A stretch of 64,000 bases of DNA, taken from Kosakonia arachidis. GTDB taxonomy: Bacteria > Pseudomonadota > Gammaproteobacteria > Enterobacterales > Enterobacteriaceae. Numbering within the stretch: the stretch's first letter is position 1; the number at the start of each line of letters is the position of its first letter. Below are positions 36,009-46,403 of this stretch, one piece after another. The stretch lies in assembly GCF_900116535.1 (NCBI RefSeq), contig NZ_FPAU01000009.1, positions 52,780 through 116,779 on the forward strand. Reading direction: 5' to 3'. The notes below the pieces were generated by a model. It ran no database searches. It was not told where the DNA came from and saw only the letters and a program-made list of their open reading frames with translations. Position numbers and translations under genes: made by a program.

Positions 36009-36078
36009 TTTGCCTTAACCGTTATCAAACAAGCTTACCAACAATATGGTATTCTTTGCGCATATCCCTTGGGGAAAA

Positions 36079-36184
36079 GAGGGAATAGCAGCGATTCTGA
36101 GAACTTACGGCAGAATTGATCTACCTATATTGTAGTAATCTTCGTTGCTAATCCCCCAGGATGAGGGATTAGCAGCAATTCTGA
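36079..36184. repeat. Imperfect direct repeat in the fdhD-fdoG interval
   Basis: GAGGGAATAGCAGCGATTCT at 36079 recurs as GAGGGATTAGCAGCAATTCT at 36163, with two differences and a period of 84 bases. It lies upstream of fdoG where its promoter and leader are expected. No known regulator site is recognised. Confidence 0.55.
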
Positions 36185-36246
36185 ACCTTTGCGAAAACCA
36201 CCGCAAAGAAAAAACGATAAGAGTAATGTCGAACCAGGAGCAAACC

Positions 36247-39200
36247 ATGCAGGTCAGCAGAAGGCAGTTCTTTAAGATCTGCGCTGGCGGTATGGCAGGA
36301 ACAACGGCTGCGGCATTGGGTTTTGCCCCCAATATCGCGCTTGCGGAAACACGGCAGTATAAGCTGCTGCGCACCCGTGAAACCCGTAATACCTGCACAT
36401 ATTGTTCCGTCGGCTGTGGGCTGTTGATGTACAGTCTCGGCGACGGTGCCAAGAACGCCAAAGCGTCAATCTTTCATATCGAGGGTGACCCGGATCATCC
36501 GGTAAACCGTGGCGCGCTGTGCCCGAAAGGCGCAGGTCTGGTGGATTTCATCCACTCGGAAAGCCGCCTGAAATACCCGGAATACCGTGCGCCAGGTTCC
36601 GATAAATGGCAGCGCATCACATGGGACGATGCGTTTGACCGCATCGCGAAGCTGATTAAAGCCGACCGCGATGCCAACTTTATCGCGCAAAATGCCGCAG
36701 GTACCACAGTCAACCGGTGGTTGAGCACCGGGATGCTGTGCGCATCCGCGTCCAGCAACGAAACTGGCTATTTAACGCAAAAATTCACCCGCGCACTCGG
36801 CATGTTAGCCGTCGACAACCAGGCGCGTGTCTGACACGGACCAACGGTAGCAAGTCTTGCTCCAACATTTGGTCGCGGTGCGATGACCAACCACTGGGTC
36901 GACATAAAGAACGCCAACCTTGTCATTGTGATGGGTGGGAACGCGGCTGAAGCACATCCGGTGGGATTCCGCTGGGCGATGGAAGCCAAGATCCATAATG
37001 GCGCGAAGCTGATTGTTATCGATCCGCGCTTTACGCGTACCGCCTCTGTTGCGGATTTCTATACACCGATTCGTTCCGGTACTGACATTGCCTTTCTGTC
37101 AGGCGTGTTGCTGTACCTGATGACCAACGAAAAATATAACCGCGAATATACCGAGGCCTATACCAACGCCAGCCTGATCGTACGGGAAGACTTTGGCTTC
37201 GAAGATGGCCTGTTCACCGGCTATGACGCGGATAAACGTAAATACGACAAAACCAGCTGGAACTACGAACTGGATGAGAAAGGCTTCGCCAAACGCGATA
37301 CCACGCTCACCCATCCGCGCTGTGTATGGAACTTGCTGAAACAGCACGTTTCTCGCTATACGCCGGACGTGGTTGAAAACATCTGCGGGACGCCAAAAGC
37401 GGATTTCCTGAAGGTGTGCGAATACATCGCCGAGACCAGCGTACATGATAAAACGGCCTCGTTCCTCTACGCGCTGGGCTGGACACAGCACTCTGTCGGT
37501 GCGCAAAACATTCGCACCATGGCGATGATCCAGTTACTACTGGGGAACATGGGGATGGCTGGCGGCGGTGTAAACGCCCTGCGCGGTCACTCCAATATTC
37601 AGGGGCTGACGGACCTTGGTTTGCTGTCACAAAGCCTGCCGGGCTATATGACACTACCGAGTGAGAAACAGGCCGATCTCCATACCTATCTTGCCGCCAA
37701 CACACCGAAACCGCTGCTGGAAGGCCAGGTAAACTACTGGGGTAATTACCCGAAATTCTTCGTTTCGATGATGAAAGCCTTCTTTGGCGACAAAGCTACA
37801 GCGGAAAATAGCTGGGGCTTTGACTGGTTGCCGAAGTGGGACAAAGGTTACGACGTTCTACAGTACTTCGACATGATGTATAAAGGCCAGGTGAACGGCT
37901 ATGTATGCCAGGGCTTTAACCCGGTGGCCTCGTTCCCGAACAAGAACAAGGTTGTGGCCTCGCTGTCGAAGCTGAAATTCCTGGTGACCATCGATCCGCT
38001 GAACACCGAAACCTCAACCTTCTGGCAAAACCACGGCGAGTCGAATGATGTCGATCCGGCGAAAATCCAGACCGAAGTATTCCGTCTGCCTTCAACCTGC
38101 TTCGCCGAAGAGAACGGTTCGATTGTGAACTCCGGCCGCTGGCTGCAATGGCACTGGAAAGGCGCTGACGGCCCGGGCGAAGCTGTGACTGATGGCGAGA
38201 TCCTCGCCGGTATCTTTATGCGCCTGCGTAAGATGTATGCCGAAGAGGGCGGTGCGTGCCCGGAACCAGTGCTGAATATGACCTGGAACTACTCCACCCC
38301 GCATGAACCGGCATCGGAAGAAGTGGCGATGGAGAGCAACGGTAAAGCACTGGCTGACATTATCGACCCGGCAACGGGCGCGGTGCTCGTCAAAAAAGGC
38401 CAGCAGCTTAGCTCGTTTGCCCAACTGCGCGATGACGGCACTACCTCCAGCGGTTGCTGGATCTTCGCCGGTAGCTGGACACCGGACGGCAACCAGATGG
38501 CACGTCGCGATAATGCCGATCCTTCAGGTCTTGGCAATACGCTGGGCTGGGCGTGGGCATGGCCGCTTAATCGCCGCATTCTTTACAACCGTGCTTCTGC
38601 CGATCCGCAGGGTAAACCGTGGGATCCGAAGCGTCAGTTGCTGAAGTGGGACGGTGCGAAATGGGGCGGCGTGGATATTCCGGACTACAGCGCTGCCGCG
38701 CCAGGTAGCGATGTCGGGCCATTTATCATGCAGCCGGAAGGGATGGGTCGCCTGTTTGCTATTGATAAAATGGCGGAAGGGCCGTTCCCGGAACACTACG
38801 AGCCGTTTGAAACACCGCTGGGTACGAACCCGCTGCACCCAGGCGTCGTGTCCAACCCGGCAGCCCGTGTCTTTAAAGACGATATGGAAGCCATGGGTAA
38901 AGCGGATAAATTCCCGTATGTCGGCACCACTTACCGTCTGACCGAACACTTCCACTTCTGGACCAAGCACGCACTGCTTAACGCTATTGCGCAGCCGGAA
39001 CAGTTTGTGGAGATCGGTGAGAAGCTGGCGGGCAAGCTGGGCATCGTTCAGGGTGATACGGTTCGTGTCTCCTCCAACCGTGGCTATATTAAAGCCAAGG
39101 CGGTGGTGACCAAGCGTATCCGCACACTGAAAGTAAACGGCAAAGATGTCGATACCATCGGTATTCCTATTCACTGGGGTTACGAAGGTGTGGCGAAGAA

Positions 39201-39297
39201 AGGCTTTATCGCCAATACGTTAACGCCGTTCGTCGGCGATGCGAACACCCAAACGCCGGAGTTCAAGGCGTTCCTGGTGAATGTGGAAAAAGTGTAA
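36247..39297 (+). CDS. fdoG: Formate dehydrogenase-O alpha subunit, selenoprotein FdoG
   Basis: A 1016-residue molybdopterin selenoenzyme, the K-12 length, read through TGA at 36832-36834 as selenocysteine 196. Twin-arginine signal SRRQFFK at residues 5-11; [4Fe-4S] motif CTYCSVGCG; then the Mo-bis-MGD domains and a C-terminal dinucleotide-binding domain. It oxidises formate on the periplasmic side and passes electrons to FdoH. The frame is continuous on both sides of the TGA, and a SECIS-like element follows. Operon fdoGHI-fdhE. Confidence 0.96.
36832..36872 (+). promoter_or_regulatory. Selenocysteine codon with bacterial SECIS element
   Basis: TGACACGGACCAACGGTAGC, then AAGTCTTGCTCC, immediately after the codon. 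This is the SelB-binding hairpin of fdnG/fdoG-type genes, with the GGTAGCAAGTCT-like apical loop. It directs Sec insertion. Confidence 0.9.
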
Positions 39298-39309
39298 CGG
39301 AGACGACTT

Positions 39310-40212
39310 ATGGCTTATCAATCGCAAGACATCATCCGTCGTTCCGCAACTAACGGCTTCACACCCGCGCCAGAGGCGCGGGATCACCAGCAGGAAGTGG
39401 CGAAACTTATCGACGTCACCACCTGCATTGGCTGTAAAGCCTGTCAGGTGGCCTGTTCCGAGTGGAACGACATCCGTGATGAAGTAGGACATAACGTCGG
39501 GGTGTATGACAACCCGGCGGATCTGACCGCGAAATCCTGGACGGTTATGCGCTTCTCGGAAGTGGAGCAGAACGACAAACTGGAGTGGCTGATCCGTAAA
39601 GATGGCTGCATGCACTGCGCCGATCCTGGCTGTCTGAAAGCATGCCCGTCAGAAGGAGCTATCATTCAGTACGCCAACGGCATTGTCGATTTCCAGTCTG
39701 AGCAGTGCATCGGCTGCGGTTACTGCATTGCTGGCTGCCCGTTCGATGTGCCACGACTGAACCCGGAAGACAACCGTGTCTACAAATGTACGCTGTGCGT
39801 CGACCGTGTCACCGTGGGCCAGGAACCGGCATGCGTGAAAACTTGTCCGACCGGCGCTATCCACTTTGGCTCCAAAGAGGATATGAAAACCCTCGCAGGC
39901 GAACGTGTCGCGGAGTTGAAAACCCGCGGTTACGATAACGCCGGACTGTACGATCCGGCTGGCGTTGGCGGAACACATGTGATGTACGTGCTGCATCACG
40001 CCGACAAGCCGAATCTGTATCACGGCCTGCCGGAAAACCCGCAGATCAGTGCAACCGTGAAGTTCTGGAAAGGCATCTGGAAACCGCTTGCGGCGGTCGG
40101 CTTTGCAGCGACCTTCGCGGCCAGCATCTTCCACTATGTCGGTGTCGGTCCGAACCGTGCAGAAGAGGAAGACGATAACCTGCATGAAAAGAAAGACGAG
40201 GTGCGCAAATGA
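39310..40212 (+). CDS. fdoH: Formate dehydrogenase-O iron-sulfur subunit FdoH
   Basis: A 300-residue beta subunit with four [4Fe-4S] clusters: [37 protein letters not shown] and [17 protein letters not shown]. One C-terminal membrane helix (about residues 255-275, [20 protein letters not shown]) anchors it. Passes electrons from FdoG to the cytochrome. It starts 12 bases after fdoG and overlaps fdoI by ATGA. Confidence 0.97.
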   Translation: MAYQSQDIIRRSATNGFTPAPEARDHQQEVAKLIDVTTCIGCKACQVACSEWNDIRDEVGHNVGVYDNPADLTAKSWTVMRFSEVEQNDKLEWLIRKDGCMHCADPGCLKACPSEGAIIQYANGIVDFQSEQCIGCGYCIAGCPFDVPRLNPEDNRVYKCTLCVDRVTVGQEPACVKTCPTGAIHFGSKEDMKTLAGERVAELKTRGYDNAGLYDPAGVGGTHVMYVLHHADKPNLYHGLPENPQISATVKFWKGIWKPLAAVGFAATFAASIFHYVGVGPNRAEEEDDNLHEKKDEVRK

Positions 40213-40844
40213 AAAAACGTGACACCATCGTGCGCTACACGGCACCGGAGCGCATTAACCACTGGGTCACCGCCTTCTGCTTCGTGCTGGCGGCGGTGAG
40301 CGGGCTGGGGTTTTTCTTCCCATCCTTCAATTGGTTAATGGGGATTCTCGGTACGCCGCAACTGGCGCGCATTCTCCATCCGTTCATCGGCGTGGTCATG
40401 TTTGCGTCGTTTATCATCATGTTTTTCCGCTACTGGCACCATAACCTCATCAACAAGGATGATATCTTTTGGGCGAAGAATATTCGTAAGATTGTCGTCA
40501 ATGAGGAAGTAGGCGACACCGGGCGATATAACTTCGGTCAGAAATGCGTGTTCTGGGCGGCGATTATTTTCCTGGTGTTGTTACTGGTAAGCGGCGTGGT
40601 TATCTGGCGCCCTTACTTCGCGCCAGCGTTCCCCATTCCGCTAATCCGATTAGCGCTGATGGTGCATTCATTTGCCGCAGTCGCGTTAATTGTGGTTATT
40701 ATGGTGCATATTTACGCCGCCCTGTGGGTTAAAGGCACCATAACCGCAATGGTGGAAGGCTGGGTCACCAGCGCGTGGGCGAAGAAACATCACCCACGCT
40801 GGTACCGGGAAGTTCGCAAGACAACGGAAAAATCGACTGAATGA
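40209..40844 (+). CDS. fdoI: Formate dehydrogenase-O cytochrome b556 subunit FdoI
   Basis: A 211-residue membrane subunit with four hydrophobic helices. Haem-ligand histidines appear in [27 protein letters not shown] and MVHIYAALW. It carries electrons from FdoH to quinone. K-12 length; overlaps fdhE by ATGA. Confidence 0.96.
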   Translation: MKKRDTIVRYTAPERINHWVTAFCFVLAAVSGLGFFFPSFNWLMGILGTPQLARILHPFIGVVMFASFIIMFFRYWHHNLINKDDIFWAKNIRKIVVNEEVGDTGRYNFGQKCVFWAAIIFLVLLLVSGVVIWRPYFAPAFPIPLIRLALMVHSFAAVALIVVIMVHIYAALWVKGTITAMVEGWVTSAWAKKHHPRWYREVRKTTEKSTE

Positions 40845-41770
40845 GTATTCGCATAATCCCGCAAGATGAGCTGGAGAAGAGCGATAAACGCACGGCGGGA
40901 GTTATTCCGCCGTTATTATTCCCCAGACTGAAAAATCTCTACAACCGCCGTGCAGAGCGTTTGCGCGAACTTGCAGAGAGTAACCCACTGGGTGATTACC
41001 TGCGTTTTGCTGCGCTTATCGCCCATGCCCAGGAAGTGGTGCTGTACGACCACCCCTTGCAAATCGACCTGACAGCGCGCATTAAAGAAGCCGCTGAAGA
41101 GGGTAAACCGCCACTCGATATTCACGTGCTGCCGCGTGATACGCACTGGCACAAGCTGCTGCATTCGCTCATCGCCGAACTGAAGCCGGAGATGAGCGGC
41201 CCGGCGCTGGCGGTCATTGAGAACCTTGAAAAGGCCTCCGCGCAAGAACTAGAAACGATGGCCAGCGCGCTGTTTGCTGCTGACTTCTCCGCTGTGAGCA
41301 GCGATAAATCACCGTTTATCTGGGCCGCGCTGTCGCTCTACTGGGCACAGATGGCCAGCCTGATTCCAGGAAAAGCCCGTGCTGAATACGGTGAACAGCG
41401 CCAGTTCTGCCCGGTGTGCGGTGCCATGCCGGTTTCCAGTGTGGTGCATATCGGCACAACGCAGGGGCTACGTTACCTGCACTGCAATCTGTGCGAAACC
41501 GAATGGCACGTGGTGCGCGTCAAATGTAGCAACTGCGAGCAGGCCCGCGATCTCCACTACTGGTCTCTGGATAATGAGCAAGCAGCCATTAAAGCCGAAA
41601 GCTGCGGCGACTGCGGTACTTACCTGAAGATCCTGTATCAGGAAAAAGACCCGAACGTCGAACCGGTGGCCGATGATTTAGCTTCGCTGGTGCTTGATGC
41701 CCGCATGGAGCAGGAAGGTTTTGCCCGTAGTTCTATCAACCCGTTCCTCTTCCCGGGCGAAGGGGAATAA
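40841..41770 (+). CDS. fdhE: Formate dehydrogenase accessory protein FdhE
   Basis: A 309-residue cytoplasmic protein with four CxxC motifs in the C-terminal half ([41 protein letters not shown]). These bind iron in a rubredoxin-like way. It is needed for active respiratory formate dehydrogenases and interacts with the catalytic subunits. Last gene of the operon, coupled to fdoI. Confidence 0.96.
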   Translation: MSIRIIPQDELEKSDKRTAGVIPPLLFPRLKNLYNRRAERLRELAESNPLGDYLRFAALIAHAQEVVLYDHPLQIDLTARIKEAAEEGKPPLDIHVLPRDTHWHKLLHSLIAELKPEMSGPALAVIENLEKASAQELETMASALFAADFSAVSSDKSPFIWAALSLYWAQMASLIPGKARAEYGEQRQFCPVCGAMPVSSVVHIGTTQGLRYLHCNLCETEWHVVRVKCSNCEQARDLHYWSLDNEQAAIKAESCGDCGTYLKILYQEKDPNVEPVADDLASLVLDARMEQEGFARSSINPFLFPGEGE

Positions 41771-41852
41771 TCCTGACAGGTCGTGGTAAGCTGTGCTTAC
41801 CCGGCCTGCCATTGTTTCCATGTCAGTCTTGTTATTCTGCTCCTCCTACAAT

Positions 41853-41984
41853 TTAGCGTTTCTCGCCGTAATCTGTCGTAAACTTTAATAATTCCAGCAT
41901 ATTTCGTCGCACAACATACCGCCACTTTCGGCAAAAAAGCAGGTTCAAACGCGATAAACCAGCTTTACGAGCATCCTTCAACAT
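41853..41984 (-). CDS. Possible small basic protein in the fdhE-esterase gap
   Basis: A 43-codon frame starting MLKDARKAGLSRLNLLFCRK and ending LELLKFTTDYGEKR, rich in Arg and Lys. AGGGA lies about nine bases upstream. The interval 41771-42069 otherwise holds only a small GGTAAGC/GCTTACC hairpin at 41784-41800. No family is known, so this could be chance. Confidence 0.2.
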   Translation of the reverse strand: MLKDARKAGLSRLNLLFCRKWRYVVRRNMLELLKFTTDYGEKR

Positions 41985-42069
41985 TTGTGCTTTCCCTAAA
42001 ATCAGCCGTTCCCATTTGATAAAAACCAGGCTATAAAACTGGATATTTATACAGATAAAGGTGAACGTA

Positions 42070-42981
42070 ATGGCACTGGAAAAAGGCATTGCCGGGTTGG
42101 TGAGCGACTTTATCGCCGCCGGGCGCCCCTCGGCGCGCGCCAGCAATATTGATGAAAGGCGCGCGGGTTATATCGCCAGTACGTCGCTTGCCGGGGAAAC
42201 GGAAACCCGCGTTCAGGTTGAAGACGTTACGCTTGAAGGTGTGACGCTGCGCGTGTTTTCGCCGTTGGAGGCCAACGGTAAACTGCCTGCGCTGATTTAT
42301 TACCACGGCGGCTGCTTTATCAGCGGCGGGTTCGCCACGCATGATAAGCAGTTGCGCCAGTTAGCGTGGTACAGCGGCTGTCGGGTGATTGCCGTGCAGT
42401 ACCGGCTCGCGCCGGAACATCGCTGGCCTGCCGCGCACGATGATGCACGACAGGGGGCAGAGGTGATATGGAAAAATGCCGAACGCCTCAACATTGATCC
42501 GCAACGAATTACGCTAGCGGGCGACAGCGCAGGCGGGCATCTGGCGTTGGTCACCGCGCTACGATTGAAGGCGGCGGTAGCCTGGCAACCCGCGCAACTG
42601 GTGTTGATCTATCCAATGCTGGATGCCACGGCCTACTTCGACAGTTATACCTTTAACGGTTCTGATTATGTAATAACCCGTGATGCACTGCTGTCAGGAT
42701 ATGAAATGTACCTTGGTGACACTGACCACCTGCTGCCGGATGTCAGCCCGCTGTGGCGCGATGATTTCGCAGGTCTGCCGCCGGTACACATTATTACAGC
42801 GGAGTTCGATCCGCTGTGCGATGAAGGGGAAGCGTTGTACCAGCATATGACGGACCAGGGCGTAAGCTGCACCTGTTCTCGCTACCTTGGCGTTATTCAT
42901 GGCTTCTTCCAGCTTGCTGGTATCAGCCAGAGCGCACGGGATGCCATACAAGACGTGGCTGCACGCGTGGCCAGAGCATAA
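42070..42981 (+). CDS. Alpha/beta hydrolase, hormone-sensitive-lipase-type esterase
   Basis: A 303-residue cytoplasmic esterase. The oxyanion motif is YYHGGCFISGG, the nucleophile elbow GDSAGGH, the acid in TAEFDPLCDEG and the catalytic His in GVIHGFFQ. These define the HSL family, close to Aes and other acetyl esterases. The natural substrate is unknown. I take ATG at 42070 with AAAGGTG in front. It is paired with a small SnoaL-like gene 17 bases downstream. Both are absent from K-12 at this spot. Confidence 0.85.
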   Translation: MALEKGIAGLVSDFIAAGRPSARASNIDERRAGYIASTSLAGETETRVQVEDVTLEGVTLRVFSPLEANGKLPALIYYHGGCFISGGFATHDKQLRQLAWYSGCRVIAVQYRLAPEHRWPAAHDDARQGAEVIWKNAERLNIDPQRITLAGDSAGGHLALVTALRLKAAVAWQPAQLVLIYPMLDATAYFDSYTFNGSDYVITRDALLSGYEMYLGDTDHLLPDVSPLWRDDFAGLPPVHIITAEFDPLCDEGEALYQHMTDQGVSCTCSRYLGVIHGFFQLAGISQSARDAIQDVAARVARA

Positions 42982-42998
42982 AACCCAAAGGAGAGCCA

Positions 42999-43337
42999 AT
43001 GTCTGTCGTAAGCCCCGTAGAACAACAGTTCGCCGCGTACAATGCCCATGATATTGAAGCATTCGTCGCCTGCTTTAGTGAAGATTTCACCGCTTATCGT
43101 TTGCCCTCCACAGTGCCATCGTTGCAAGGTCGGGAAGCCTTACGCGCGTTCTATGCCGGGCACCGTTTTAATAACCCGGCACTTCGCGCGGAGCTGCTCT
43201 CACGTACGGTGATGGGCAATAAGGTGTTCGATCACGAAAAGATATACGGCATTGGCGAATCGGTCATCGAAAATATGGCGGTTTATGAAGTGCACGATGG
43301 GCGCATCATCACTGCATGGTTTTTCTTCGCGCAGTGA
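42999..43337 (+). CDS. SnoaL/NTF2-like fold protein
   Basis: A 112-residue single-domain protein: EQQFAAYNAHDIEAFVACFS, then LQGREALRAFYAG, and a C-terminal YEVHDGRIITAWFFF. This is the pattern of SnoaL-like cone proteins related to ketosteroid isomerase. It may be a small isomerase or ligand-binding protein working with the preceding esterase, which is only inferred from the 17-base spacing. Good AAAGGAGA site. Confidence 0.75.
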   Translation: MSVVSPVEQQFAAYNAHDIEAFVACFSEDFTAYRLPSTVPSLQGREALRAFYAGHRFNNPALRAELLSRTVMGNKVFDHEKIYGIGESVIENMAVYEVHDGRIITAWFFFAQ

Positions 43338-43384
43338 GTAGCAGCCATCAGGCTGCGCGCCTGCGTCAACATGCGCGCAGTCGG

Positions 43385-44374
43385 TTACTCTTCTTCGTTG
43401 CCGCCTTCTTCGTAAGAGCCAAAAGGTTTCGCGGGCAGAACGATGTAAACCCCTTCGAAAATCGCACCCAGCTTACCCTCACCAAACAGCTCAACCTGAA
43501 GCTGCACGCGCGCTTTACGCCCGCGCGCCAGGCGATCGAGATCGCCGCTTAACGAGCCGAGATCGGCAATCGCGCTGGGTTTACCTTTAATTGGCGTACT
43601 GTATCGAATGTGCGCATCAGCCAGAATAATGGTGCCGCCGAGATGGCGTTCGCGCAGCATCAGCCAGATCAACCCCCAGCCAGTCAGCGTCGCCTGCGAA
43701 AACAGACTGCCGGCAAACAGCGTATGGTGCGGATTCTGGTTACCGGTCTCCGGCATGGTAGTGATAAATTTCTGCCCGGTGTACTGCTGAATACGCACGC
43801 CCATCTTTTCGCTCAGCGGAATATGCTCATACCAGGCTTGTTGCAGCTGCCCGCACCAGTCGCCACGATGCAAAATATCTTCCAGCGTGGCCACGGGTTT
43901 GATCATCAAAAAATGGCGCACTGGCGTAGTTTGCGGCGCAGTGATCTCCCCTTCATTGATAAACCCGAGCTTGGCAAAAAAGTCTACGGCATCTTCGCGG
44001 GCGCTACAGGTCACCCGCTTCACCCCTTCCTGGCGGGCAACGGATTCCAGCGTCATCGCCATCAGTGTGCCCAGCCCTTTATCCTGCACAGAAGGATGCA
44101 CGGCCATAAAACGGATCGAGGCTTCATTGTCGGCGTTGATATACAGTCTGCCGACCGCCACCATATTGCCCTCTTCATCAACCACCATCTGGTGGTGAGC
44201 CATGGCATCCCATGCATCACGTTCAGAACCTTTTGGCTGATGCAGGGGTTTGCGCAGCATTTCCCAGCGGAACTGGTAATAACGCTCTAACTCTTCTTCA
44301 GTCTGCGGTACGCGGAGGTGATACATAACGGTTTTCTCTCTTGTGACTCTGGGCCACGCCGCAAGCTGGCTCAT
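43385..44374 (-). CDS. fabY: YiiD/FabY: GNAT plus thioesterase-fold protein
   Basis: A 329-residue protein, the K-12 length. N-terminal GNAT acetyltransferase (residues about 20-165, with [19 protein letters not shown] as acetyl-CoA loop) fused to a C-terminal hot-dog domain ([24 protein letters not shown]). In E. coli it can start fatty-acid synthesis when FabH is absent. The start ATG overlaps the dtd stop. Ends with an acidic tail GGNEEE. Confidence 0.93.
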   Translation of the reverse strand: MSQLAAWPRVTREKTVMYHLRVPQTEEELERYYQFRWEMLRKPLHQPKGSERDAWDAMAHHQMVVDEEGNMVAVGRLYINADNEASIRFMAVHPSVQDKGLGTLMAMTLESVARQEGVKRVTCSAREDAVDFFAKLGFINEGEITAPQTTPVRHFLMIKPVATLEDILHRGDWCGQLQQAWYEHIPLSEKMGVRIQQYTGQKFITTMPETGNQNPHHTLFAGSLFSQATLTGWGLIWLMLRERHLGGTIILADAHIRYSTPIKGKPSAIADLGSLSGDLDRLARGRKARVQLQVELFGEGKLGAIFEGVYIVLPAKPFGSYEEGGNEEE

Positions 44375-44808
44375 ATCTGCAACCAAAATGTGACAGGACC
44401 ATCGTTAACCAGCGAAACCTGCATGTCGGTAGCGAATCGCCCGGTTTGCGTTTCCATCTGCTGGCTGCGGCAACATTCGACAAAGTAGTTATACAACGCT
44501 TCTGCTTTATCCGGCGCGGCGCCTCTGGAAAACCCAGGACGCATTCCACGTTCTGTGTCCGCCGCCAGTGTAAATTGCGACACCACCAGCACGCTCCCAC
44601 CCGCCTGCTGGATGTTAAGATTCATTTTTCCTTCAGCGTCGCTAAAAATGCGATACCCCAGCACTCGCTCGCACAGGCGGTTCGCTTTTTGTTCATCGTC
44701 TTCCCTTTCGACCCCTAACAACACTAAAAGTCCCGGACCAATTTCGCCCGTTACCTCGCCCGCCACGCTAACGCTTGCGCGGGAAACTCGTTGAATTAAT
44801 GCGATCAT
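44371..44808 (-). CDS. dtd: D-aminoacyl-tRNA deacylase Dtd
   Basis: A 145-residue dimeric editing enzyme with [13 protein letters not shown] (SQxT motif) and GPVTFWLQI (cross-subunit Gly-Pro). It removes D-amino acids and glycine from tRNA. Its start overlaps the yihY stop and its stop overlaps yiiD (ATGA), so yihX-yihY-dtd-yiiD act as one unit. Confidence 0.96.
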   Translation of the reverse strand: MIALIQRVSRASVSVAGEVTGEIGPGLLVLLGVEREDDEQKANRLCERVLGYRIFSDAEGKMNLNIQQAGGSVLVVSQFTLAADTERGMRPGFSRGAAPDKAEALYNYFVECCRSQQMETQTGRFATDMQVSLVNDGPVTFWLQI

Positions 44809-45677
44809 GGTTGGTCTGCTTCTTCTTGCTGTGCGGCTATTTTGAGTTTTCGGTATTCACCGAGAGTGACAGTTATTTCTGCACCTAGCAAGACGATACA
44901 CCAGGTCCAGTAGACCCAGAGGAACAAAATCGGGATGACAGCCAGTACACCATAAATAAGCTGATAGGAAGGGAACATGGTGATATAGAGGCCAAACACT
45001 TTCTTGCCTAACTCGAACAACAGTGCCGCGACAAAGGCGCCAATAATGGCATCACGGTTAGGCACCCGAGTCGTGGGTACAATGCTGTAAAGCAGCCAGA
45101 AAGAGAGCCAGGATAAAAGCAGCGGGAAAATCCGCAGCACATCATCAATCATGCTGTTCAGTTCACTGGCCCAGCGCAGCGACAGCAAATAGGAACTAAT
45201 GGCAAGGCTGGCACCCGCCAGTAGTGGCCCAAGCGTGAGGATCATCCAGTACACCGCAAATGAGTAAATATGCGGACGAACCCGTGTGCTGCGCCAGATA
45301 GTGTTCAACGCCGTATCAATGGAGTACATCAACAGCAGCGATGTCACGACCAGCCCACAGGCACCGACAGCGGTCATTCTGGTGGAGTTCGCCACAAACT
45401 GCTCAATATAGTTCTGAATTACATCGCCGGTTGCCGGGATAAAATTGGCAAACACAAAATGACGTAGCTGAATGCTGATTCCAGAAAACATCGGAAATGC
45501 AGCAAACAGCGCAAATATCACAGCTATCAGCGGCACCAACGAAAGCAACGAGACGTAAGCGAGATTCCCCGCCAGCGTCGTCATATGATCTTCATCGATG
45601 CGCTGCCAGAGCAGTTTTAACCATGACCATAATGCGCACACCCTATGTCTGGCATGCTGCCGAACGTTTTTTAGCAT
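44805..45677 (-). CDS. yihY: YihY family inner-membrane protein
   Basis: A 290-residue protein with six hydrophobic helices of the YihY/BrkB family; K-12 YihY has the same length. Marks are [30 protein letters not shown] and [17 protein letters not shown]. It was once mistaken for ribonuclease BN; its true role is unknown. The start overlaps the end of yihX by seven bases. Confidence 0.93.
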   Translation of the reverse strand: MLKNVRQHARHRVCALWSWLKLLWQRIDEDHMTTLAGNLAYVSLLSLVPLIAVIFALFAAFPMFSGISIQLRHFVFANFIPATGDVIQNYIEQFVANSTRMTAVGACGLVVTSLLLMYSIDTALNTIWRSTRVRPHIYSFAVYWMILTLGPLLAGASLAISSYLLSLRWASELNSMIDDVLRIFPLLLSWLSFWLLYSIVPTTRVPNRDAIIGAFVAALLFELGKKVFGLYITMFPSYQLIYGVLAVIPILFLWVYWTWCIVLLGAEITVTLGEYRKLKIAAQQEEADQP

Positions 45678-46270
45678 AACTGCTTTGCGAAATAATCGGG
45701 GATCGTCGTTTTGTCTGTCACCAGAATACTGGTAATACCCAGTTGCTCAGCGCCAGCGATATTGTCAGCATTGTCATCAAAAAAGATAGCATCGTCGGCA
45801 GAAAAACCTTCGAGTGATAACACTTGCTGATAAATTCTCGCTTCGGGCTTACGCATCCCCATTTCCTGGGAAAGATAGATATGGTCGGCAGCCCCCTGAA
45901 TTTCGGGATATTGCTCCGGCCAGTAGGTAGTATGCAGACGGTTGGTATTCGACAGAACCACTACGCGATGTCCTTGCGCGCGCAACTTGTGCATGATTTC
46001 GATAACGTCGCTGCGCAGAGCGACAAACACTGCCTGCCAGCCGGTAGAAAATTGCTCGTAGCTCAGTGGCATTTCCATCTCTTCACACAGCGCTTTGGCA
46101 AAATCTTCGTCGCTGATCTCTCCACGCTCATGCTGATGAAAAGCCTCGCCCATGGTAAAGTTCTGTTTCAAAGTCGCCAGCGGCATACGGCTGAAATTAC
46201 TCCAGGCGCCCAGCACCCGGTTAAAGTCGATATCGACAATCACATTACCTAAATCAAAGATATAGAGCAT
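45671..46270 (-). CDS. yihX: HAD-like alpha-D-glucose-1-phosphate phosphatase YihX
   Basis: A 199-residue HAD phosphatase. Motif [12 protein letters not shown], motif [10 protein letters not shown], motif III Lys in MGMRKPE, and motif [10 protein letters not shown] are all visible. In E. coli it acts on alpha-glucose 1-phosphate. First gene of the yihX-yihY-dtd-yiiD group. Confidence 0.95.
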   Translation of the reverse strand: MLYIFDLGNVIVDIDFNRVLGAWSNFSRMPLATLKQNFTMGEAFHQHERGEISDEDFAKALCEEMEMPLSYEQFSTGWQAVFVALRSDVIEIMHKLRAQGHRVVVLSNTNRLHTTYWPEQYPEIQGAADHIYLSQEMGMRKPEARIYQQVLSLEGFSADDAIFFDDNADNIAGAEQLGITSILVTDKTTIPDYFAKQLC

Positions 46271-46352
46271 TTCTCTCTCCTTGCCTGCCGTGGAGAGTTA
46301 ACTGTAGCGGTAAAGTATGAAATTGAATAGTTTGCCGTCTCACATGCGGGCA

Positions 46353-46384
46353 TAAAAAAAGCCGCTGAATATCAGCGGCTTTTT
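46353..46384 (-). terminator. Terminator after typA
   Basis: AAAAAGCCGCTGA/TCAGCGGCTTTTT with short loop; T7 on the complement strand. Confidence 0.9.
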
Positions 46385-46403
46385 CACGGACAAAAAGGAG
46401 GAA

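Noticed and set aside
36145..36834. fdoG looks like two open frames split by a TGA
   Set aside because: The TGA is in the selenocysteine position 196 with HGPTVAS following and a SECIS-type hairpin; the gene is whole.
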